Source of the DNA: Anaerolineales bacterium
GTDB taxonomy: Bacteria; Chloroflexota; Anaerolineae; Anaerolineales; Villigracilaceae
Assembly: GCA_025056515.1 (NCBI GenBank)
Contig: JANWWB010000202.1
Location: forward strand, 1-11,867
DNA: 11,867 nt
Direction: 5' to 3'
Of this stretch, positions 1 through 6,181 are shown piece after piece; the first letter of the stretch is position 1; the number at the start of each line of letters is the position of its first letter. The position numbers and the translations under genes are program-made. The notes beneath the pieces are model-generated. The model had not been told where the DNA came from. It did no database searches and saw only the letters and a list, made by a program, of their open reading frames with translations.

Positions 1-232
1 AAAAGTCGGTTTATTCATAACAAGTATCCCGATTATATAAGCCTATCGATGGCCTTGCAACTACATCCCCTATATAGGTTTACAAAAAATGTGAATGTGA
101 AAGAGAGCTTCTGGGTATCCTGAAAGGGTAAAGAGCAGATCGAAAAAGTCCTGGTAATTCAAAATCGCTCTCAATTACGCCATGGTCTTTGAGGAGAATC
201 GTTTTCTCTTCACCGGCTCTGATTGCAAAAGT

Positions 233-298
233 AAACCACCGAAATACCGAGTCGCAAAGGAAGCGGCTTATCCCTTCCATTCCATGTCTTTGTGGTTT
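233..298. repeat. Imperfect inverted repeat, hairpin-like
   Basis: The outer arms AAACCAC (233-239) and GTGGTTT (292-298) are exact complements. The inner arms GGAAG (259-263) and CTTCC (274-278) also pair around a 10-nt loop. The right side continues into a TTTCTGTGTCTCT stretch (305-317). The wording resembles the 'AACCAC...GAGACAC / GTGTCTCTGTGGTTT' type of intergenic sequence that I recall from several bacterial genomes, in a worn form. That resemblance is from memory and unproven. Confidence 0.35.
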
Positions 299-510
299 CT
301 TTCCGTTTCTGTGTCTCTACGATTGCCTTGCCCGCATGTTTAGTGCCAGACAGATGCAGGACAAGCGACCAACAAGACAAATCAACTTGGAGAGAAATCG
401 AGTAGGGGCAGCGACGTTGTAGCTTATGTGCCTGAGAAGCAAAAGAGCATATCTCGTGCTCTCAAGTTATACTCCACCGATGATCAGACTTTTAGGTTGA
501 GCAGTATCCG

Positions 511-536
511 GTGGTAAGGGCACGTTTTCCCACCAC
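511..536. repeat. GTGG/CCAC hairpin
   Basis: GTGGT (511-515) and GGG (518-520) pair with CCC (529-531) and ACCAC (532-536) around an 8-nt loop, leaving an AA bulge. Just to the right GTGG/CCAC recurs at shorter spacing (536-555). No T-run follows on either strand, so it is not a convincing terminator. Its role is unknown. Confidence 0.35.
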
Positions 537-722
537 AGTGGCAAAATTCCACCACCTCCAGCCTCCTCTTTGCCATCTTCTAGCCTTAGGTGTGGAGAAG
601 CGAGAAAGGGAAAATTCGCAAAAGCCCGCCAAAAACAGCGAACATCCAGGCCAAGTCTCCCCCTTCCCTCGAAACTGCAAAGCGCCAGAGGTGAGCTGCC
701 GTGGGCGAAATGTTTTCGGGCA

Positions 723-757
723 GTCCGGCCGGACATGATTATGCCGTCTTGAGACGG
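723..757. promoter_or_regulatory. Two adjacent palindromes, possible operator pair
   Basis: GTCCGGCCGGAC (723-734) is a perfect 12-bp palindrome. CCGTCT (744-749) and AGACGG (752-757) form a second inverted repeat around a 2-nt centre. The two centres lie 22 bp apart, about two helical turns, as expected for two dimers bound to the same face of the DNA. No clear gene starts beside them, so a regulatory role is an inference and they could equally be part of a decayed repeat. Confidence 0.3.
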
Positions 758-813
758 TAATCTGGCGCTTCAATCCGCTTGAGCAGACTTTGTCCAATTG
801 TCCAGAAATTTAT

Positions 814-827
814 CTCCGGGCACGGAG
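814..827 (-). terminator. Weak terminator candidate after the first SDR gene
   Basis: CTCCG (814-818) and CGGAG (823-827) form a 5-bp GC-rich stem with a 4-nt loop, about 45 nt past the SDR stop codon on the minus strand. The bases that follow in that direction are AT-rich (ATAAATTT) but lack a true U-run. It is well placed but short. Confidence 0.25.
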
Positions 828-871
828 GCCAGGGCGGCTCAATCGTTCCTTACAAAGCTCTGATTCCTGCT

Positions 872-1663
872 TTACAATGTTCCCTTGTACATTCCTCCGT
901 CCACCGTCAACATAACACCGGTGATATAACTTGCGGCAGGAGAGAGCAAAAAGACCGCAGCATTCGCAAACTCTTCTGGGGTTCCCATTCGCCCAAGAGG
1001 GCTATCTTTAGCCTGACGGGCTATCTCTTCTTCCACAGTTGTGCCATTTTGTCGAGCGCGAAAAGCCATCAATTCTAGGACACGCTCGGTTTCGGTCCAA
1101 GCGGGCAGAATAGAGTTGAAGCGGATGCCCTCGCGCCCCAATTCCAGAGCCAAGCTCTTGGTCAAGCCAACAGTAGCAGCACGAATACTATTCGAAAGGA
1201 CCAAATTCGGGATAGGTTGTTTGACCGAATAGGAGGTCACAGTGAGCACACTAGCAGCTTTGGACTGGCGCAGATAAGGAAGCGCTGCCCGAATCAAGCG
1301 CACATGGCTCATGAGCGAAAGGTCAATCGCCTTTTGCCAGGTGGCGTCGTCGAACGATTCAAAGGTTCCTGGTGGAGGGCCGCCAGCATTGGTCACCAAT
1401 AAATCTAAGCCGCCAAAGGCGCGCACGGTTGCTTCAACCAGAGAGATGGGGACCTCAGGGTTGGTTACATCACCTGCCAAAGCCAGGACTTCTGCTCCAG
1501 TCTCTTGGCGAAGTTTCTCCGCCGCGGCGGAGATTCTCGCCTCTTCTCGGCTGTTGATAGCCAGACGGCAACCTTCGCGCGCCAAACCAAGCGCAACAGC
1601 ATATCCTAACCCTCGCGATGCACCCGTCACCAAGGCAACTTTGTCTTTCAACTTGAGTTCCAT
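872..1663 (-). CDS. SDR-family oxidoreductase, FabG-like, with atypical active site
   Basis: A 263-residue protein with the NAD(P)-binding Rossmann fold of short-chain dehydrogenases. It has the cofactor motif TGASRGLG at residues 13-20, DV at 65-66, NAG at 92-94, and the C-terminal ITGVMLTVDGG that is standard in this family. The ATG at 1663 is chosen because AGGAGG sits 7 nt upstream; an open frame continues to 1849 but only as a shadow of the DUF503 gene. Ser144 is present, but 13 residues later, where the catalytic Tyr belongs, there is Ser157, and the Lys of YxxxK is Arg161. This matches my memory of the FabG-like SDR subgroup (CDD cd05344, BKR-like) described as lacking a perfect catalytic tetrad. 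Oxidoreductase activity is therefore uncertain, and the substrate is unknown. It is the second gene of a probable operon with the DUF503 gene. Confidence 0.88.
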   Translation of the reverse strand: MELKLKDKVALVTGASRGLGYAVALGLAREGCRLAINSREEARISAAAEKLRQETGAEVLALAGDVTNPEVPISLVEATVRAFGGLDLLVTNAGGPPPGTFESFDDATWQKAIDLSLMSHVRLIRAALPYLRQSKAASVLTVTSYSVKQPIPNLVLSNSIRAATVGLTKSLALELGREGIRFNSILPAWTETERVLELMAFRARQNGTTVEEEIARQAKDSPLGRMGTPEEFANAAVFLLSPAASYITGVMLTVDGGMYKGTL

Positions 1664-1670
1664 GCTTGAA

Positions 1671-1676
1671 CCTCCT
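1671..1676 (-). promoter_or_regulatory. Strong Shine-Dalgarno of the first SDR gene
   Basis: On the minus strand AGGAGG lies 7 nt before the ATG at 1663. It fixes the SDR start and contrasts with folC and comM, which have no such site. Confidence 0.85.
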
Positions 1677-1685
1677 GAGCAAAAC

Positions 1686-1964
1686 TTAGAGGATTTCGAT
1701 TTTTGCTTCCAGGATCTCTCCTTCCCAATGGAGGCGGCTCCAGCGGCTGACCGTTTCAAGCGCCGATTCCAGGTACGCTCTGCCATTCCCTGCCATAGCA
1801 CACAACACAATCGCCTCTTGCCAATGGTCCTGCAGGTCGGTCTCGGCAACCGAGAGATTGAACTCCCGATGCAACCGATGCAGGAAAGGCTTCAGCCGAC
1901 TACGTTTCTCCTTCAAAGAGACACAACCGGGCAGTAAGAGGTGCAATAACAGCGTGCCAACCAT
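1686..1964 (-). CDS. DUF503 family protein (YlxP-like)
   Basis: A small 92-residue protein matching the DUF503/YlxP family in length (about 90-100) and signature. An N-terminal hydrophobic strand leads into SLKEKRSRLKPFLHRLH (residues 16-32), then FNLSVAETD (35-43), then a conserved Asp/His/Trp stretch (QDHWQEA, 45-51), and an acidic end (EGEILEAKIEIL). The family's role is not settled; in Firmicutes the gene sits between infB and rbfA, suggesting a link to ribosome assembly or translation. Here it heads a minus-strand pair instead, with the SDR gene 22 nt downstream. The ATG has only a weak AAGAG upstream. It is transcribed divergently from folC. Confidence 0.85.
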   Translation of the reverse strand: MVGTLLLHLLLPGCVSLKEKRSRLKPFLHRLHREFNLSVAETDLQDHWQEAIVLCAMAGNGRAYLESALETVSRWSRLHWEGEILEAKIEIL

Positions 1965-2092
1965 AAGATTTGCTCTTTGCTATCCTTGATCAGCCTCCCG
2001 CACTTCTGAACCAAAGGCAAAGCATATCCTCTCTTTGACCACTAAATTCGTTCTTTGCCTTGTTTGGCAAGCTAAGGGAGAGCATTGAATTG

Positions 2093-2139
2093 GCATGAGG
2101 TACATCTCAGCTTCAGGCTGTAGATAGCCTCCCTCATGC
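2093..2139. repeat. 47-nt nested hairpin in the divergent intergenic region
   Basis: The outer arms GCATGAGG (2093-2100) and CCTCATGC (2132-2139) are exact 8-bp complements. Inside them ATCTCAGC (2104-2111) pairs with GCTG (2117-2120) and AGAT (2122-2125), with one bulged T and a 5-nt loop. Together they can form one long interrupted stem. Neither side is followed by a T-run, so an intrinsic terminator is unlikely. It lies just left of the 16-bp palindrome and upstream of the folC promoter. It could be a structured RNA, a cruciform or a regulatory DNA site. Confidence 0.45.
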
Positions 2140-2141
2140 TA

Positions 2142-2157
2142 CCAACAACGTTGTTGG
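2142..2157. promoter_or_regulatory. Perfect 16-bp palindrome, candidate operator
   Basis: CCAACAACGTTGTTGG reads the same on both strands. The AACGTT centre flanked by symmetric half-sites is typical of a site bound by a dimeric helix-turn-helix regulator, for example of the LacI type. It ends 21 nt before the proposed folC -35 box, between two divergently transcribed genes, so it could control folC-lon, the DUF503-SDR pair, or both. The assignment is by symmetry and position only. Confidence 0.5.
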
Positions 2158-2178
2158 AAACTTTTGGGTCATCCCTCA

Positions 2179-2207
2179 TTTACGTTTTCTGCAATCCGAT
2201 TTACAAT
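2179..2207 (+). promoter_or_regulatory. folC promoter giving a near-leaderless transcript
   Basis: TTTACG (2179-2184, 4 of 6 with TTGACA) is followed by a 17-bp spacer and TACAAT (2202-2207, 5 of 6 with TATAAT). Transcription should start about 7 nt after the -10 box, near 2214, and the folC ATG is at 2217. No Shine-Dalgarno lies before that ATG, which fits a leaderless or nearly leaderless mRNA. Confidence 0.55.
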
Positions 2208-2216
2208 CATTCCGCT

Positions 2217-3569
2217 ATGGACAACGAAGAACTTGCCTACAATCGAGCACTTGACTATCTTTACTCTTTTATTGATTATAGCCTGAAAAAGGAAACCGAC
2301 TTAGCCAAAGCTGAATTCAAATTAGAACGAGTGCGAACTTTGTTGGCTAGGTTGGGCAATCCCCATCGGCGGTATCCGATTTTGCACGTGGCTGGGACGA
2401 AAGGTAAAGGCTCCACCTCGGCCCTCTTGGCCTCAGCGTTGACTGCGGCCGGGTATCGCACCGGCCTATACACCTCGCCCCATTTGCAAGACTACGCCGA
2501 GCGCATCCAGCTGAACGGTGTGCCGATTCCCCATGGGCGTTTGGCTGCCCTGGTGGAGGAAATCCGTCCGCATGTAGAAGGAATTGAAAAAATCACAACG
2601 TTTGAGATTACGACCGCTTTGGCCTTTCTCTACTTTGCGCAAGAACAAGCCGATGCTGCGGTCATCGAGGTCGGGCTGGGCGGTCGTCTGGATGCGACGA
2701 ATGTCGTTGAGCCGAACGTAGCCGTCATAACATCCATTTCCTATGACCATATGTTCGTTTTGGGCGATACTTTGGCCCAGATTGCGGCAGAAAAAGGTGG
2801 CATCATTAAACCCGGCGTGCCGGTCGTCTCCTCGCCCCAAAAGGAAGAAGCGCTGGAAGTGTTGGTGCGGATTGCTGCCGAGCGTGGCTCGCCCTTTACG
2901 CTTGTCGGCCGAGATGTACTTTACCAGCCTCTGGAGCATTCTCTTGAAGGGCAGACATTTTCGATCGTTGATTCGAAAGACGCCGAAAAATCGGTTATAC
3001 TGCGCATCCCCTTACTGGGTTTGCACCAGGTGGAAAATGCGGCCACGGCTTACGCCGCCCTAAAACGCTCCGGCTTGCAGGTATCGGAGCAAGGGATTTG
3101 GGAGGGCTTTGCTTCCGTGCGGTGGCCATGTCGCTTTGAAATTGCTCGTCGCGAACCGCCGCTTATCTTCGACGTTGCCCATAACGAAGATTCATTCCTG
3201 CGCCTGCGCCAGACGCTTGATGAGTACTATCCAGGCCGTCCAATCGTGCTCCTCATGGGCGTTTCGCGAGACAAGGTGTTTCCGGCCATGTTGGCACAAA
3301 TTGCGCCGCGTCTTGGTCATCTCGTGGCCATCCGCTCCAGCCATCCGCGTGCCTTGGAAGCCGAGACAATTGTTGAGACGGCCAAGCGCCTAGGGGTGAA
3401 CGCTGAAGCGGCGCCAACAGTGGAAGCCGGCCTGGAGCGCGCGCTTGCCCTCTCGGAGGCGGACAACGCGCTTCTCTTGGTGGCAGGAAGCATTTTTTCT
3501 ACCGCCGAGGTCAAAACCGCTTGGGAACATCGCATGGCTCAATCGGCCTCTAAGTCGGTTGAAAAGTAG
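2217..3569 (+). CDS. folC: Bifunctional folylpolyglutamate synthase / dihydrofolate synthase
   Basis: A 450-residue cytosolic Mur-ligase-type enzyme that adds glutamate to (dihydro)folate or dihydropteroate using ATP. The P-loop is HVAGTKGKGST (57-67). TSPHL (86-90), FEITTALAF (129-137) and EVGLGGRLDATN (151-162) are the expected substrate and metal-binding motifs. SISYDH (173-178) leads to AEKGGIIKPG, whose Lys193 aligns with the carbamylated lysine of the family. The C-terminal domain has DVAHNED where DGAHNP is usual. The ATG at 2217 is preferred over one at 2136 because the extra 27 residues do not look like FolC and would span the palindrome and promoter; the chosen ATG has no Shine-Dalgarno but a good promoter directly upstream. 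lon follows after 8 nt. Confidence 0.93.
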   Translation: MDNEELAYNRALDYLYSFIDYSLKKETDLAKAEFKLERVRTLLARLGNPHRRYPILHVAGTKGKGSTSALLASALTAAGYRTGLYTSPHLQDYAERIQLNGVPIPHGRLAALVEEIRPHVEGIEKITTFEITTALAFLYFAQEQADAAVIEVGLGGRLDATNVVEPNVAVITSISYDHMFVLGDTLAQIAAEKGGIIKPGVPVVSSPQKEEALEVLVRIAAERGSPFTLVGRDVLYQPLEHSLEGQTFSIVDSKDAEKSVILRIPLLGLHQVENAATAYAALKRSGLQVSEQGIWEGFASVRWPCRFEIARREPPLIFDVAHNEDSFLRLRQTLDEYYPGRPIVLLMGVSRDKVFPAMLAQIAPRLGHLVAIRSSHPRALEAETIVETAKRLGVNAEAAPTVEAGLERALALSEADNALLLVAGSIFSTAEVKTAWEHRMAQSASKSVEK

Positions 3570-3573
3570 AGGA
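3568..3573 (+). promoter_or_regulatory. lon: lon ribosome binding site overlapping the folC stop
   Basis: AGAGGA lies 4 nt before the lon ATG at 3578, and its first two bases are the last two of the folC TAG. Ribosomes ending on folC would stop on the lon initiation site, which points to translational coupling. Confidence 0.6.
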
Positions 3574-3577
3574 TTCT

Positions 3578-6055
3578 ATGCCAAACGATTGGTCTTTCTT
3601 TGACGATGAAGATGGCTTTAACCCTGCCTTTTCACAGCGCACTGAGGAACTTTACCGTATTCCAAACGCCACCCCCGATGAAGACGGGTGTATTGAAGCG
3701 TTAGTCTTGCCGCTGCGCGACTTGGTGATTTATCCGAATATGGTCACCCCCATTTTCTTGGGGAGGGAGGCCTCGATTCAAGCAATTCAAGAAGCGCAAG
3801 AGCGCAATCAAACCGTCATCGGTCTCTCGCAGCGTGACCCCCAAGTGGAGTTCCCCGGGCCACAAGATTTTCTAGAAATCGGCGTTGAACTGGCTGTAGG
3901 TCGTCTACTGACGATGCCAGATGGTTCATACTCTGCCCTGGCACAGGGACGTCGTCGTGTGGAGGTCGTCCAGTTCACCCGTCTCAAGCCGGTGATGCGC
4001 GTGCGCGCTCGCGTGATTCAAGAACCGACCAAAGTTGACCGCACGCTACGGGCGTTGATGCGCTCGGCGTTGGACTTGTTTGAGCGTTGCGTACAGCTTA
4101 ACCGTTCCATCCCCGAAGAGGCTCACCTTTTCGCTCTGAATATCTCCGAGCCAGGCTGGCTGGCCGATATGATTGCTTCCGCTCTGCCGCTTGACCTGAG
4201 CGAGCGTCATACTATTTTGCTCATAACCGACCCGCGCCAGCGCCTTCAACAGGTCAACAAACTCTTGGCCCAAGAAGTGGATGTGCTGGAACTGGAAGAC
4301 GAGATTCACTCGCGCGTCCAGTCGGAAGTAGACCGGTCGCAACGTGAATTTTACCTGCGCGAGCAAATGAAGGCTATCCAAAGCGAATTGGGCGAGAGCG
4401 ATGTCTGGACGCGTGACATTGGAGAGTTACGCAAGCGCATCGAGGAAGCTGCCCTGCCGGATGTCGTTCGCCAGACTGCGCTGCGCGAAGTAGAACGCCT
4501 GAATCAAATGCCTCCGATGGCGCCAGAAGTCGGCATCATCCGCACCTATCTAGATTGGATTTTGGACCTGCCATGGTTGGTTTATACAGAAGACAATCTG
4601 GATGTGCGCCACGCTGCCGAAGTGCTCGACCGCCATCACTATGGTCTGAAGAAGGCAAAAGAGCGTATCTTGGAGTACATTGCTGTTCGTTCACTCAAAC
4701 CAAAGAAGGAGCGCCAGCCGATTTTGTGCTTTGTCGGGCCGCCCGGCACCGGCAAGACCTCGCTGGGCAAGTCGATTGCCGAGGCGCTCGGACGTAAGTT
4801 TGTGCGCGTCTCGCTCGGCGGTGTGCGCGACGAGGCAGAAATCCGCGGTCACCGCCGCACCTATATCGGTGCTCTCCCCGGACGCATCATCCAGACGATG
4901 AAGCGCGCCGGTTCGGCCAACCCTCTCTTTATGCTGGATGAGATTGACAAACTCGGTCAGGACTTCCGCGGCGACCCTGCTTCGGCTCTGCTTGAAGTGC
5001 TCGACCCGGAGCAGAACCATGCCTTCAGCGATCACTATCTCGAACTGGATTTCGACCTTTCAAAGGTCATCTTCATCACCACAGCCAACACGCTCATGAC
5101 CATTCCTCCAGCTTTGCTCGACCGCCTAGAGGTCATCGAATTCCCGGGCTATATCGAGGAGGAAAAACTCATCATTGCCAATCGCTTCCTCATCCCTCGC
5201 CAGATTGAAGAAAGCGGGATTGAGGAGGTGGGTCTGCGCTTTGCGCCTCAGGCATTACAACGAATCATCCGCGAATATACCTACGAGGCAGGCGTGCGCA
5301 ATTTGGAACGAGAGATCGGTCGCATTTGCCGTAAAGTGGCGCGCCGGAAAGCGGAAGGCAAGAGGTATCCAACCCTGATTACTGCGCCGCTGGTAAGCAA
5401 GTTTCTCGGTCCCCAACAGTATTTTCAGACGGAGGCCGAGCGCCAGGACGAAGTCGGTGTGGCAACCAGCCTAGCTTGGACTGAAAACGGCGGCGAGATT
5501 ATGGCAGTGGAAGTAGCCGTTTTCGATGGCAAAGGCAGTTTGCAGATGACCGGTCAGCTGGGTGAGGTGATGCAGGAATCAGGGCAAGCCGCGCTAACTT
5601 ACATCAAGTCACGCGCCGAACGTTTCGGGATTGATTTTGAGGTCTTTGAGCGAATGGATATCCACATCCACGTTCCAGAGGGCGCTATCCCCAAGGACGG
5701 TCCTTCGGCAGGGATTACCATGGCGACAGCGATGTTATCCGCATTGACGGGACGACCGGTGCGACGCGATGTGGGGATGACAGGTGAGATCACTTTGCGA
5801 GGGCGCGTGCTACCGATTGGTGGCGTGCGTGAGAAGGTCTTGGCTGCCCACCGTGCCGGTCTGAAGGTGGTCATCTTGCCCGAGAAGAACTCAAAAGACC
5901 TGGTTGATTTGCCCAAACGGGTACGCGCTGACTTGGACATTAAACTGGTCAAACACATGGACGAAGTGGTCGAAACGGCGCTCTTGCCCGAAGCCGTGGT
6001 TGAACCCCCTCGCCCGCGACGCCGCTCGGATGACCAGGAACAGGAAGACGAGTAA
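3578..6055 (+). CDS. lon: ATP-dependent protease LonA
   Basis: An 825-residue LonA protease, which unfolds and degrades misfolded and regulatory proteins in the cytosol as a hexamer. After an acidic N-terminal extension of about 40 residues, the LON substrate-binding domain begins at ALVLPLRDLVIYPNMV and runs to about 240, followed by a charged helical linker. The AAA+ module has Walker A GPPGTGKT (387-394, Lys393) and Walker B PLFMLDEID (449-457, Asp454/Glu455). The protease domain, from about 625, carries the Ser-Lys dyad: Ser710 in PKDGPSAG and Lys753 in GGVREK. Their 43-residue spacing equals that of E. coli Ser679/Lys722. The C-terminus ends in a Pro/Arg-rich then acidic tail. All key residues are present, so it should be active. 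It is probably cotranscribed with folC, and no heat-shock operator is visible in the 8-nt gap. Confidence 0.97.
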   Translation: MPNDWSFFDDEDGFNPAFSQRTEELYRIPNATPDEDGCIEALVLPLRDLVIYPNMVTPIFLGREASIQAIQEAQERNQTVIGLSQRDPQVEFPGPQDFLEIGVELAVGRLLTMPDGSYSALAQGRRRVEVVQFTRLKPVMRVRARVIQEPTKVDRTLRALMRSALDLFERCVQLNRSIPEEAHLFALNISEPGWLADMIASALPLDLSERHTILLITDPRQRLQQVNKLLAQEVDVLELEDEIHSRVQSEVDRSQREFYLREQMKAIQSELGESDVWTRDIGELRKRIEEAALPDVVRQTALREVERLNQMPPMAPEVGIIRTYLDWILDLPWLVYTEDNLDVRHAAEVLDRHHYGLKKAKERILEYIAVRSLKPKKERQPILCFVGPPGTGKTSLGKSIAEALGRKFVRVSLGGVRDEAEIRGHRRTYIGALPGRIIQTMKRAGSANPLFMLDEIDKLGQDFRGDPASALLEVLDPEQNHAFSDHYLELDFDLSKVIFITTANTLMTIPPALLDRLEVIEFPGYIEEEKLIIANRFLIPRQIEESGIEEVGLRFAPQALQRIIREYTYEAGVRNLEREIGRICRKVARRKAEGKRYPTLITAPLVSKFLGPQQYFQTEAERQDEVGVATSLAWTENGGEIMAVEVAVFDGKGSLQMTGQLGEVMQESGQAALTYIKSRAERFGIDFEVFERMDIHIHVPEGAIPKDGPSAGITMATAMLSALTGRPVRRDVGMTGEITLRGRVLPIGGVREKVLAAHRAGLKVVILPEKNSKDLVDLPKRVRADLDIKLVKHMDEVVETALLPEAVVEPPRPRRRSDDQEQEDE

Positions 6056-6181
6056 GGCAGCCCTGACGCTAGGCTCCATAACAACCGACCATGAGACTCT
6101 AGAAATGTCATTTGGGTAACCGCTTTTTTGGGTTGTTTACTGTTTGCACAAAAAACTTCTGCTCTCTTGGGAGAGTTAGCT
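6056..6181 (+). other. Gap between lon and the second SDR gene
   Basis: A 126-nt spacer with no clear promoter or U-tailed terminator. Close to its end CTCTC (6162-6166) and GAGAG (6171-6175) form a perfect 5-bp stem with a UUGG loop. The right arm, with the loop's last two G bases, is the likely Shine-Dalgarno (GGGAG, 6169-6173) of the following gene, so that site may be partly hidden in the mRNA. Whether the SDR is read from the lon transcript or has its own promoter cannot be decided here. Confidence 0.4.

Larger units (their letters stand above)
1..871. other. Intergenic stretch without a supportable gene
   Basis: I find no protein I recognise on either strand here. Short open frames exist (for example 189-422 plus, and 467-736 and 492-797 minus), but none has a good ribosome binding site or a recognisable domain. 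Three different frames stay open over the same bases between about 490 and 750, which reflects few stop codons rather than coding. The first 200 bases are AT-rich and contain a 10-bp palindrome (CCTATATAGG, 69-78). Further along are an imperfect hairpin at 233-298, a small hairpin at 444-462, a GTGG/CCAC-rich hairpin at 511-536 and a pair of palindromes at 723-757. It may be decayed coding DNA or an interspersed repeat. Confidence 0.6.

Noticed and set aside
1..40. Possible promoter around TATATA at 34-39
   Set aside because: No acceptable -35 box lies 16-18 nt upstream and no gene follows.
444..462. Hairpin AGAGCA/TGCTCT as an intrinsic terminator on the minus strand
   Set aside because: The stem is 6 bp with only a short T stretch after it, and it lies about 400 nt beyond the nearest minus-strand gene.
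1664..1849. N-terminal extension of the first SDR to 1849
   Set aside because: The extra 62 residues are another frame of the DUF503 gene, and AGGAGG marks the ATG at 1663.
1311..1937. 208-codon open frame on the plus strand
   Set aside because: It is antisense to the first SDR and DUF503 genes, which have clear family motifs and, for the SDR, a strong ribosome binding site.
2055..2070. TTGCC/GGCAA small hairpin in the divergent region
   Set aside because: The stem is only 5 bp and has no conserved or positional support.
2136..2216. Upstream folC start at 2136
   Set aside because: The added residues are not FolC-like, there is no Shine-Dalgarno, and the region holds the palindrome and the predicted promoter.
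6056..6140. rho-independent terminator after lon around the T-run at 6123-6129
   Set aside because: Only a 4-bp stem can be drawn and the T-run is inside the loop, not after the stem.
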